A stretch of 64,000 nt of DNA from Erpobdella octoculata (lineage: Eukaryota > Annelida > Clitellata > Hirudinida > Erpobdellidae), in the NCBI GenBank assembly GCA_963978895.1, contig OZ022242.1, positions 38,814,354 to 38,878,353 on the forward strand, written 5' to 3'. The notes beneath the pieces were generated by a model. The model saw only the letters and a list, made by a program, of their open reading frames with translations. It ran no database searches and was not told the DNA's origin. Below are positions 48,393 through 60,214 of the stretch, piece by piece (positions within the stretch are counted from its first letter, which is position 1; every line of letters begins with the position of its first letter). Made by a program: the position numbers and the translations under genes.

Positions 48393-49613
48393 TTTGAAAT
48401 TTCTCTGACTTTGTCAAAAATGGAAGAATCTTTTCTATATTTAGGCAATTTATTTAAATCTCTGGTTTTCTGATATTTCTATCAAAGGTCGTGTTAGTAG
48501 TTTTAATCGAATAAATCTGACGCGTTTACAATAAGGAGATTCTTAGGTGGTCTGACAAGATCATCAGCAGCTATCTTGTTATCATTTGAAGATTTATTGG
48601 ATCTCTGGATACTTTGGTGATAATATTTGATAATAATAAGAGAGGTTAGTCCCATTATTGCCAATGTCCTTGAGTACCTCTTTAAAGTAGACATCCTTGG
48701 TCTTATTTCATCAATGTGTAGTAGAAACTATTGCAAACATCATGGGTTTAATAGCTTCTCAATGTTTTGCAAGTACATCTGTCCATATTGCATATAAATA
48801 ACAACGGTTATAAACTTGAAATATGTATATGTATGCATTTAAAATCACAATTTTATATTTTTTCGCAAACGGGTATAAACGACGAGGCATCCAAAATCTC
48901 TTGATTAGAAATTTTCCTTTTATTCATTGACCGAAAAGATAAACAAAAACATTAATCTATCAATCAGTTTTAAATCAAATATAGTGTTCTATTCTCGTTA
49001 GAAGAAGCTGCGAAAATTTTTTTTATTTTTTATTAAAATAATAATTTGTCAAAATCAAGATAAAAAATAAGTTTTCAAAATCCAGTAAAATCTTTTCCAA
49101 CAAGAAGTAAACACGGACAAGATGAACCGATATATATATATATATATATAAAATGAGAATGTTCAAGCCGTCGATAATAACACGATTAGAGAGAGATCAG
49201 CCATAACGGGTTAGAAGCTGTGATCGATGAATTAATTAACGTAAAAGTGTAGAAATAATTTTTCAAAAATTCACACATACATAGTACACAGTCACGATCG
49301 AGTTAAACACGAACATGTGCGTACAAGCAACAACACACGTGCACGATATTTTTGAGCATACACATACGAACAAACATACACGATCGTAAATGAACACAAT
49401 CGAACAAAAAAATTCAATATTCACAAGAAAATAAATTTTTCGAAAATAATACGAATAGAGAAATGATAAAAACGCTCAAAAGTAAAATTAGTTAGTAATT
49501 AATCGGCTGATTAAAATATGCGCTTATATATATATAAATATCTTCTTTTTTTACTATAACAACTAAAAGCTGAGTTTGGAATTTCAAAAACAACAGGTTG
49601 AAAACAGGGTAGT
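48393..49613. other. Convergent 3' region of RPUSD4 and anillin
   Basis: About 1.2 kb between two convergent genes, presumably both 3' UTRs. TA microsatellites lie at 49131-49150 and 49526-49537. 'cacacgtgcac'-type phrases occur at 49280-49380. No coding sequence is supported. Confidence 0.6.
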
Positions 49614-52600
49614 TCACTGATGATTGGACGAGGGTCTCAGTGCGTCCGGGTGCCAAGCCCTGAGGTTGACGAGAGCTTCGTTTAGACATTGGCACCAGGC
49701 CTGCCGATCTTCCTTCGTGTCAGCCGAGAGCAGGTGTCTGCGAAGATCGGAACGATATAGAATTATAACACGTGGGAAAATTATCAAGAAAATTAAAGAG
49801 ATATCGATGATGGAGTGGAGTGGTAATAGAACTGCAACTTTATTTCTACATCCCTTGCGAAACGTTGTTTACAAATTAATTATTATTCCTTTTATTCATC
49901 GACTGGAAAACACTTACTTGATGGTGATGGAAGCAGATTTTTCGTTGCACGTCTGTATCAAGGTGTTTCTATCTCCTCTCCTCTGCTTCCGCATCGTCTC
50001 GATTTCGAAGGTGTTGGGTCGGGCGCACACCTCCCTCGTCACCAAACCGACGTGGGCCGTGATGCACATCTTGAGATCTATGACTCCCATCGGTTCCTGT
50101 GCTTGTTAGAGTCGTCAGAAATTTTTTTTATAAAATAACCAAAAACAAACAAAAAACCTAATAACTAGTTGATAAATAAATAAATTAATTAATTAAAAAT
50201 AACTGAAAACAAACAAAAAACCAAATAGCTAGTTGATAAATAATTAATTAATTAAAAATAACTGAAAAACAAACAAAAAAGCAAATAGCTAGTTGATAAA
50301 TAAATTAATTAAAAATAACTGGAAAAAAAAACAACAAATAGCTAGTTAATAAATTAATCAATAAATGAAAATTGCCTTGTGCGTTTCGTCTTCCGGGTAT
50401 TTCCAGTAAGAGAGGAGTCCGCTCTTCAAGTAAAACCACCTTCTGTGCCAGGCGCCGTGGCCACTCACGTCCTCGAACATAGTCTGAAAAAATGGATAGA
50501 TTCGATAGTTTTGTGTTGAAGAACGTAGGGAAACATTGAAAAAAGTGTAAACTACAAATTCATAGATATGATGAAAGAACTAGGAATTACAAGCCAATAG
50601 TAACTTCGGTACATCATAACTGGCTTTCTTAAATTTGATGATAGTAGTAGTAGTAGTGGTAGTAGTTCAAATCGATTTCCAAGCTAACGACTTTAAAATG
50701 TCTAACGACGTCCGATAGTAACCGAATTTCCTTACAAGAAACAACAGCGAAACACAGTCGAATCACAGTCGGTATTAAAGAATTCATAAAAAAAACTCAC
50801 TAGAAAATCTTTCTTTTCGATGTTATTTTCCATGATACACCTCAAACTCATGAACATGCAGCTCTGCAGAGGGCACGACCTCGGAACCCTGTCCAACGGA
50901 AAGGTGTCCAGGTTCAGGTGAGACTTGTTCAGGCGCACGGAAGCCAGGTGGACGAAATTCGTCATCCTCACGTAACTCGGACCTCCGGGGCTGTCGTAGC
51001 ACCTGGACGACCGGGGGGTCAGCAGGTTCTTTTTGGGGGTCTTGCGGCGCGGGGTTCCTGGTTCTGCAGAAGCTTTGGTGATTGACTGCCAGAAGTAGAA
51101 GAGTAATAATATCATATAGCTTGAAGTATCATTATCATTATTACCCCTATGAACCATGTTTGTAACAGCATTATAAATGATTGAGAATTGAGATGACAGC
51201 AACGTTCATCATCATAATCACTAAATCCTTATAATTGTCATCATCATCAAATATAATCATAATCATCATCACCACATTCATCTATACAATCATCATAATC
51301 ATCACCACATTCATCTAAACAATCATCATAATCATCACCACATTCATCTATACAATCATCATAATCATCACCACATTCATCTAAACAATCATCATAATCA
51401 TCACCACATTCATCTATACAATCATCATAATCATCACCACATTCATCTAAACAATCATCATAATCATCACCACATTCATCTATACAATCATCATAATCAT
51501 CACCACATTCATCTAAACAATCATCATAATCATCACCACATTCATCTATACAATCATCACCACATTCATCTAAACAATCATCATAGTCATCACCACATTT
51601 ATATAATAATTATCATCACCACTATTCATATAATCATTATCATCATCACCACATCCATGTAATCATCATCATCACCACATCCATATAATCATTATTAATA
51701 GTATTAATAATGATTAATTTAATACTATATCTTACCATTCCATAGACTTCAACGTCGACTGTGAAATCCTGAGATATGTTGTTCAGGTTGATCATGTTCG
51801 GGAATTCCAGATAGTCTCGACCTCTCTTGTTCAGCTGTCCTTCGTGAGTGGAGGTCACCTGGGTGAAGATGAGGTGGTTGTCATGGCGGATCAGGAGGAG
51901 GAAGTAGTGGGCGGTCGTGTCTACGTTGACGTGGAAAAGTTGTTTGTTGTTAGGGAAGAATAAATAATAATTAATTTGTATTGTTAATAATAATAATAAT
52001 AATAACAGTTTGTTAGCTTTTATTATTGAATATAAAATAGAGAGAGTTTGTTTGTGTTTATTTGTTTGTTTCCATAAAACTTATTTATTGTCATCACTAT
52101 AATTATTTCTCACAGTATCATCAGCTCTATTACTATCACCATTTCTAACACTACCATCGTTTCTTATACTATTGTCGTCATTTCTTATTGTAGCATCATT
52201 TCTTATATTATTGTCATCAGTTCTTATACTATTATCATCAGTTCTAATACTATCACCAATTCCGATACTATAACCAATTCTAATACTATCACCAGTTCTA
52301 ATACTATCACCAGTTCTAATACTATTACCAGTTCTAATACTATCACCAGTTCTAATACTATATGGATTCTAATTACTATAATCACCATTTCTTCTAACGT
52401 CATCATATCTTTTATTAATCAAAAATCCAACCTTGCGAAGATCCAAACTTGGTCATGAAATCGGACTTCACAGGCAGCCTGATGTCGCTGATTGTCAAAC
52501 GACCCCTCGGTCCGACGCTTTCCGAGCTCCACGGACTTTGGGGCGTGCCCAAGCCTTTGAGCTTTTCCATTTCAATCATGTATGTTTCTCTTTTCTTGCC

Positions 52601-55600
52601 TGCAACAGGAACGTTAGTTAGTGACGCTTGTTAATAAGAAAAATCTCGATTAAAAAAATCCTTTCATTAGTTCTGAAGTGGCAAAGTTTTACTCCAGAGG
52701 TCTTAAAGTGCGACGCGGGTGACGACTTTGGACCAATCGCTCTAGCAGCAGTAATCTCCTTCTGCACGAAGCAGACACAAATCAGAAATGCATGACTGTC
52801 GACTCCAGCACAAAACTTTTCCGAACATTAATTCTTTTAATCATCCTGCACTCACTCATTCATTCATTCATGCATTTAGCCACTCTCTCATTCAGCTAAT
52901 CACTCACTCTTGCCTTAATCACTCACTCTTTCACTTAATCACTCACCCATTCACTTACTCATTCATTCACCCACTCCATTCATTCATTCACTCACATGCC
53001 ATGAGAAGCAGTTTGTGACACTCGATGGCTTCTGGCGATCCTGCAAACAAGGAGAGATCGTGGCAGCACTCGTTCAGAGCTTTGCTCGACTGCTCAATGA
53101 CGTTCAACTCTTTGTTGATCATAATTTTCAATTCCTGTTTAACAAATACAAATAATAATTAGTATTATTATTTAGAATGATTTAATTATAATGCTTGTAT
53201 TAATAATTAGAAGCAACAAGTAGTTTGTAATTGATATCGGTCATAAAGTCGCTCTTTCTGTATAGCTAATAGTTTTATTTAGATATGTAATTTCTATTAT
53301 TATTATTATTATTAAAAACAACAATTTATATAGCACAGCAGAAGCCACTATATCTATAAGCTACATACAGTTCACGCTCGCTCGAACTAATAAGGAGGCA
53401 AGTATCTGGCAACGCTGGTGGTAAAGGTCGTGGAATGATGCCCCCGAAAGAAATACCTGTGTTAAGAAGAACTTGTGTGCATGAGAAACTCATTGCAAAT
53501 CACTTCTGTCTATAATTACCAACACACCTCTACAATCAGTACTACTAAAAACACTACTACTACTACTACTACTACTACAGCTACTTACTTCTATTCTCTG
53601 TTGGACAGTCTTGTACATTCCACCACTGTTGTTAATGACTCCGTTTCCACCTGTCGATGGCAAACCGGCAACAACCGTTGCGAGATCCGGGTAGAGCTTC
53701 TTGTTCCGCCTAAGAAACAACCACAGGAAAAAATTACATAAAAAGATACATACACTACAACAACATCCGCCCCAACAAATTTATACGAAAAGATACATAC
53801 ACTACAACAACATCCGCTCCAACAAATTTATACGAAAAGATACATACACTACAACAACATCCGCTCCAACAAATTTATACGAAAAGATACATACACTACA
53901 ACAACATCCGCTCCAACAAATTTATACGAAAAGATACATACACTACAACAACATCCGCTCCAACAAATTTATACGAAAAGATACATACACTACAACAACA
54001 TCCGCTCCAACAAATTTATACGAAAAGATACATACACTACAACAACATCCGCTCCAACAAATTTATACGAAGAGATACATACACTACAACAACATATGCT
54101 CCAACAAATTTATACGAAAAGATACATACACTACAACAACATCCGCTCCAACAAATTTATACGAAGAGATACATACATTACAACAACATCCGCTCCAACG
54201 AGTTTATACAAACAGATACATACATACACTACAACAACATACGCTCCAACAAATTTATACATGATACAAAGAGATACATACATACACTACAACAACATAC
54301 GCTCCAACAAATTTATACACGATACAAAGAGATACGTACATGACGACTCCGCTGCTCTGAACGGATGAAGGAGCGACTTGAGATCCGTCGCAAACGTTTT
54401 CGTTGTTCTCGATCCTGACCGCCCTCGGTGGTTTCATCGGCGGAGGTTGGCTCTTCGGTCGAGACTGCTGCTGTTGGCGGAAAAAACGAAGAAACAAAAA
54501 TCATTTATTACAATGGTAACATTATTATTATTACTATTTAAATATTAAATTATGAAATCACAGCTGAGATAACTTCAAAATGATCTCCTTATAATAATAA
54601 TCAATAACAACAACAACAAACCAGCTGCCTGTACTCTTGAATAGATATGTAACCTCTCGGTTTCTTGAATGACCCTGACCTTCTCTTCGATTGCTTCCTC
54701 ATGACAACAGCCTGGCAACAACAAAAATGCAAAACAATCACCAAATTAGCCGCTACATCCCTACCTGAGCAAACTCTGCCATTAGTTGCTGCTGTATCAA
54801 TAAAAAAAACTACATCAGCTTGCAGCTACACTTAAACACGATAAAAGAAACTCCGATAAAAAATAATGTTCGACCCATTTTTCAGCAGTTGCACGCGAAC
54901 GAAAGAGCCGCTAGACTGACTGACCTCCGACTTGGACGCGTCTTTCGGGGAACTGACATTCGCCGGATCAACGGAAAAGTCTTTTTCGATTTTGTTGTTG
55001 TCGTTGCTGTTGTCGTAGTTGTTGCTGCCGACGAAGCAGGATGAAGATGAGGAGGTTGTTGCGTTTGTAATGTCTTTCATAATCGACTGCATTACATATT
55101 TATATTACTAATATCATTATAAGTATTACCATTAGTTACCATTACTTTATATCTTAGTCGATACTATTGAAATTATTATTATCTTTCTTATTTTTATCAT
55201 CATTACCAAAAGTAGTTTTGTAGAGTTCAGTCTTATTAGAAAATACTTAGCATCAACACTTTAATGAGCTTTATTTTAAATTTACCTAAATAAAGCTTTC
55301 TCAAGAATTAATCAAACACAAATCCACTTTTAAACCTCTCCGGAAGATTGATCGTCGAGAGGCAATCCCTCCTGCGCCATGGTGGCAACGTCATATGCTG
55401 CTTTATTGCTTTCCTGTTCTTCTAATTTTTCATCTTCCTGATCAAAGTCATTGTCGTCGATTCCGATGTCACCGTTACCTTCACCTTCCTCACTGTCATC
55501 ATCTCCGTCAACAATGTTGTCCTGCCGACCATCGCGGGTGTCCTTGTCTTTAGCTGCTTCGATTTCGTCCTCGCCAAAGGAATCCAGTGAGGATTTCGTG

Positions 55601-58600
55601 TCTTCCCAACTGTCTTCTCTTTTCAGTTGTTTCTTTAGTAGCAAGAATTTTAATTAAATATGGTTTATTTAAAATTCGTTCAATCTTTCGATTATAATCA
55701 TTGAAATTTTTTATTTATTATTCTTACTACTTATTGTTATTAAATTATAAAATCAATATATGTTAATAAGCATCTGTATACATTATTATTATTATTATAG
55801 TAATGAGGTATTCTTGAAACAGAGACTGCACACATATCTTATTTGGATTTATATTCTAATCAGAGAAATATTAGATGATGTCTCGGTACAAGCGAATCAA
55901 TCGTAAAATTTAGCACCTTAACATATACAGGTAAACCACAGGTAGTTACCTGTATTTACTGAATGTCCTATATTACACAAAACCAAAACAAGATCCAACT
56001 CACCTTATCTTTCCGCAACAGGTGCAGAAGACTCGGATTACGTTTTTCCAAACCAGGACCGGGCATCGGTTTCTTGGGGGGCGAGCATTCCGGAATTTCT
56101 TCCTCGGTGATGACCCTGGTGGTCAGTTTTTGAGCGGAAGTGACTGTCTTGACTTGATCGGATTCCGATTGGTCGTTACTCGACTGTATTTTATAGATCG
56201 ATCGAATAAACTTATTATAATGTTTTATATAACAAACAATGTTATCCTTGAAAATCCTTTCTGCTTAAGAACCTGTGTCTGCCACCAGTTGGTTTTTAAA
56301 TAAATATGACACTAGAGTAGTTGTTAGTGTTGTTACACATTTTGATGACGCTTTTCTTAAGCTACAATGACAGATGATGTGACAGACCAGAAGAGATACA
56401 TTAAATGACATTACGTTTAGCAGAAATATTAAATATTAGCAGTTATTGATTTAATTATATTATACTAAACAAAAAACCAATAATTACAAAATTTAAAATA
56501 CACACCTCGTATTCCGACGCGGGTCTTGCGAACCCGCGTTTTTCTCTCCTCTTCGCAAGGATCGTAGCAGGAGAATCCACCTCATCTTCCCACGGATCGG
56601 CAAAGGAAGCAGCTGGACGACCGACAGGCGTGCTGCTTGCCACAGCTGCTAGCAGCTTAGCTTGCCTGGTGGCAAATCCTGTCGAAGCACCTACACCAGT
56701 TTTCGTGGTTGTTGCGCTAGTAGTTATAGGTCGATTAATTACCTGATGGATTGAGGAAAGAAGATTAGAAATTAAGAACGAATTTAAAAATAAAAATAGC
56801 TAAACTAAAAATGGAGCTAGAATCACTTTTGTTGACTTGTTGGTATCTCCTTCAACGACAGAACATCTTTCTCTCTGTGGCGTCCAATGGAAAGCAGTTG
56901 CGGGTTTCTTCACGGGGGGTGCTTCCCCGGTGGAGGGGTCCCTGGGAAGAGGAGGCACAGGTACCGGGGTCCCTTCTGAACCAGATGACGATTGGAGTTC
57001 CTTGCTGGCATACCTCATCACAGCCTTTTGTTATTTTTAAACATAACTTTAACAATTATCAGTTTTAAATGACTAGATTTCACGATTTAGCTTCAGCACA
57101 TATTTGGATAAATACCAATGAATTTCAAGAAATCCAACAATCACAGCATCAAACCTGCCATGCCACGGCAGTCTAAAGATCTAACAACAGAAAAAAACAA
57201 CGTAAGCCCAACTAAACGAAATAGCGGCACGAATGCATTAAACAGAATACCAGACGTTCTTAGTCTTAAGAGGCAGTCTGCCATAAGCCGTGACTCGTGG
57301 AAGGACCTTATATGTGTATGGAGAAAACGTCCGACCGTAGCATAGCGCGGAAAACCGAAAATTATAAAATAAACAACGTGACACGATCGATTGTTACATA
57401 CTTTAGGTCCTCGGCTGGCTCTCAAGTTCGAAGGGCCAAACGGATTTGAAGAGGGAGAGGCCAGGGCGTCTGCAAGAGAGGAAAACTTTGCGGCTACGGA
57501 AGCGACTTTCGATGTCGATTGCTGCTGCGTCTTGCTTTCGTAGCTTCCACTGCTGCAGCTGCTAACGTGACTGCTCGGCTGGTGGTTATCGGCGTTGTTG
57601 GTTTTTTCGGTAGTGAACTGTTTCGAGTGCAGAAAAATGAATCGATAAATTTAATGACAATACGTATAACTTTATTATAGTACTTTTAATTATTAAAAAA
57701 TATAAAAAAAAATAAATAATTAATTAAACAAAATGAATAAAACCAAAAATCAATTTTCTACTCCGAATGTGAAAAATGACAACTAGCCTTTACTCCTCTG
57801 TTGTTGTAAGATGCTCCTCCAGTTGATCTGATAGCTGGAGAAAAAGAAGCTGATGATGATGAAGATACTGTAGAAGCTGATGATGATGAAGATACTGTAG
57901 AAGCTGATGATGGTGAAGCTACCGTTACACTTTTCAGAGTTAGTGCAACTTTGGACGAGTATTTGGAAGGGCTGTCAAACACCGTAGTTGATTCAGAAGA
58001 TACCAATGTTGGAAGATTTTTCAAAGGCACACTGTCGGGCATCTTTTCGGTACTGCAACGTTCGTCTGTTTCTTTGCACGGCAAAATTTCAACTGCAACA
58101 CGATATATGACGATATAATGTTTTCACACATCTATCGTTTCACTTATGTTGACTAAAATTCCACACATTACGAAAACCAGAAAAAATTACAAAACTTTCA
58201 ATTTTATACTTATTATAATTTATGCAATAAACTAAAAATTAATCAATCAGGTCGTACTGTCACCAGTTGTTGATGTCGGTTGAGCTGGTGGACAGTCTTT
58301 TCTGGGTGAATCCTGGACTGTTTTTTCGTCTTCTTCTGTAACTTTGCCAACCATTTTCACTAAAAGCTCTTTTCTCTGGCGAGCCCTTTCCAGAATACCC
58401 TATTATAAAATGAATGAATGGATTCGTCTGAGAAATTTTAACAATAATATCTCAGATTTAATAGGTTCAAAAGGGGGAATTAATTTGTTGGCAATATTCC
58501 TAATGGCGCAATAGTATCGGTTGTCAATTCGATTTCCGGGTTCTCACCGCAAACTAGTTTTATTATTTTAGCTTGCTTGTTTGTAGCTATAATAATGACA

Positions 58601-58689
58601 TTCGTTAAAAATAACTTACAAATCAAACATCTATCTAAACAACTGAATTATGATCGTACTTGAATAACGCCGTCAATGTTGTCGCCCAT
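49614..58689 (-). CDS. ANLN: Anillin, cytokinetic ring scaffold, 19 exons
   Basis: Exons 58689-58660, 58399-58264, 58092-57794, 57617-57402, 57024-56827, 56742-56506, 56183-56004, 55632-55336, 55086-54925, 54711-54622, 54470-54340, 53709-53589, 53134-52996, 52599-52432, 51920-51736, 51085-50801, 50483-50376, 50096-49918 and 49737-49614 join in phase to 1094 residues; human has 1124. The short N-terminal helix '[13 protein letters not shown]' matches human 'KLLERTRARRENL', a formin-binding segment. '[20 protein letters not shown]' matches a human myosin/actin-region phrase. The anillin homology domain starts near residue 700 ('[14 protein letters not shown]', '[20 protein letters not shown]', '[15 protein letters not shown]'). 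The PH domain is about 959-1085 ('[19 protein letters not shown]', '[11 protein letters not shown]', '[20 protein letters not shown]'). Anillin links RhoA, septins, actin and myosin at the cleavage furrow. One intron (50375-50097) uses a GC donor. Exons 55632-55336 and 54711-54622 are the least certain. Confidence 0.94.
51250..51650. repeat. 33-bp minisatellite with 66-bp alternating higher-order structure
   Basis: Units 'acattcatctatacaatcatcataatcatcacc' alternate regularly between 'ctatac' and 'ctaaac', so the true period is 66 bp. It lies in an anillin intron; one unit near 51545-51570 is shortened. Confidence 0.9.
52225..52350. repeat. 18-bp minisatellite
   Basis: 'ttctaatactatcaccag' repeats about six times with small changes in an anillin intron. 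Confidence 0.9.
53289..53420 (-). mobile_element. Possible retroelement 3' tail with (AAT)n
   Basis: On the minus strand, 'cagcagaa'-flanked sequence leads into 'gctatataaattgttgttt' and then (AAT)n. A GCTATATAAA plus trinucleotide tail is typical of CR1/RTE-type LINE or SINE 3' ends. The body is too short to classify. Confidence 0.35.
53745..54335. repeat. 47-bp minisatellite, about 12 copies, in an anillin intron
   Basis: The unit containing 'agatacatacactacaacaa' and 'catccgctccaacaaattta' repeats every 47 bp. The left copies are near-identical and the right-hand ones diverge and gain 'catac' insertions. The array ends almost at the splice donor at 54339. The 187-residue open frame through it is a repeat artefact. 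Confidence 0.95.
57849..57925 (-). repeat. 27-bp in-frame coding repeat in anillin exon 3
   Basis: 'gctgatgatgatgaagatac' plus 'tgtagaa' occurs at 57849 and 57876 with a partial third copy at 57903. It encodes a repeated Ser-rich 'SASTVSSSS' unit, so expansion or contraction keeps the frame. Confidence 0.9.
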
Positions 58690-60214
58690 GTCGGTTCAAA
58701 TCTAAAATTCAAACAGCTCAAATTAACCTCCTCTCGGTGCTCTCTTAAGTGGAATGGACAAATTTGAATTCGAGCGCTCAATTGAAAATTTACAAAAATT
58801 GGGCCAACACAACCACGTGAACAAACTTATTAGGTGTGATTATTTTGTAATTATATAAATCTAAATAATATTTGACTTGAAATTTTGGGTTTTGTATTTC
58901 TAATTATTTTAAAAATATTTAGTAATTAAAACCTAAAAAATTATTAAAAATGAATAATAAAAGCGTAACTATGAGCGTAACATAGTTTTTATTTTTAAAA
59001 ATGCAATTAAACAAAATAATACCATGTTTCCTTTGCCGAAGGTCAATTTTTCACTGGATAAAATTATTTAGCTAACTTTAACTTAAAATAAAGGATTTTT
59101 AGATAAATATGATTTATTAGGAAGACTTATTATGTTATTATATCATGGGTGGAATATTTTGCCATGGCCATGCATTCCAATCTTTCAGTTTCAAATCCAG
59201 CCCTTTATTCATAGACTTACGACGCGAATTGCGGTCATATATAACAAGTTGTTAAAAAATCAAGATAATTTAAAGGGTAGAAGTCGGCTCAAAATTTAGA
59301 GTAGCCATCAGAACTTCGAAAAATTTTCTTAGAAGTTGTTTATTAAAATTTCCATAAAAGCTAGCAGACAGACTGAACCTAGAAACTAAAAACCATCTAT
59401 CTTAAAAACTAAAACATATGCACAATTGTGGTCTAGAAGTTCCTTCAACTGGGTGCGAATGGTGCGATAGATCGCATGGGATACACCTAGTTCAAATTTT
59501 TGTGTTGTTCAATGTTTAATAACTGACATGTATATTTATAAGGGGATAGTTCAAATTTTTAGGATGTTAAATAACTGGAATGTATATTTATTTTCTGCTG
59601 CGATAATGGCTAACTGTCGTCATCATCACCTATCGCAGCAGATAGAAGAGAACATTTTACTCACTCGCCACTTGACTTACCTACAGGTGTTGTGTTGTAT
59701 ATAATAAATACACCGATGACCATTTTTTATCTTATATTATTTCCTTATTAATTTCTTTCGGCGTAGGTGTGCGAAAATTAAAAGTTTTTCACAGAAACAG
59801 AAGATTTTTTTATTCATCACCGTGAAGATTTCTGATTGAAAATAAGTAGAAAAAAATCATTTTTTCTTCTTAATTTCCGTTGTGGTAGGAAAAAACGAAC
59901 TTTTTCATTCAACTTTCTTTTGCTGACCGTTTACTAATATTAATTAGTGTTAGTTAGTTGGGTTGCTGTAGTAATAATTTATTTTAAATTTCATAGTGGT
60001 TTGGCGACGGCAAGTTGCGTTGTTTTTTTATTATAATATTTATATTATATTTTATATATAGTATATTAGTAACAAATATGATAGTAATATTAAATACAGA
60101 AGTCATTATGATTGATATAGCTATATAGTTGTAGCTGTATAGCTTTTTATTTTAAAGTCTAGTTGAGTGTTTGTATTAATATAGTAAAATATAGTTTAAT
60201 TCAGGTAACGAAAA
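58690..60214. other. Divergent promoter region between anillin and the membrane-protein gene
   Basis: About 1.5 kb between start codons on opposite strands, AT-rich, with a perfect 12-bp inverted repeat at 59594-59642 and a local imperfect duplication of about 50 bp around 59490-59595. No coding sequence is supported. Confidence 0.55.

Noticed and set aside
53701..54264. 187-residue plus-strand open frame
   Set aside because: It reads through the 47-bp minisatellite in an anillin intron.
51250..54335. Regular repeats resembling CRISPR arrays
   Set aside because: Units are contiguous tandem repeats with no unique spacers, in introns of an animal gene.
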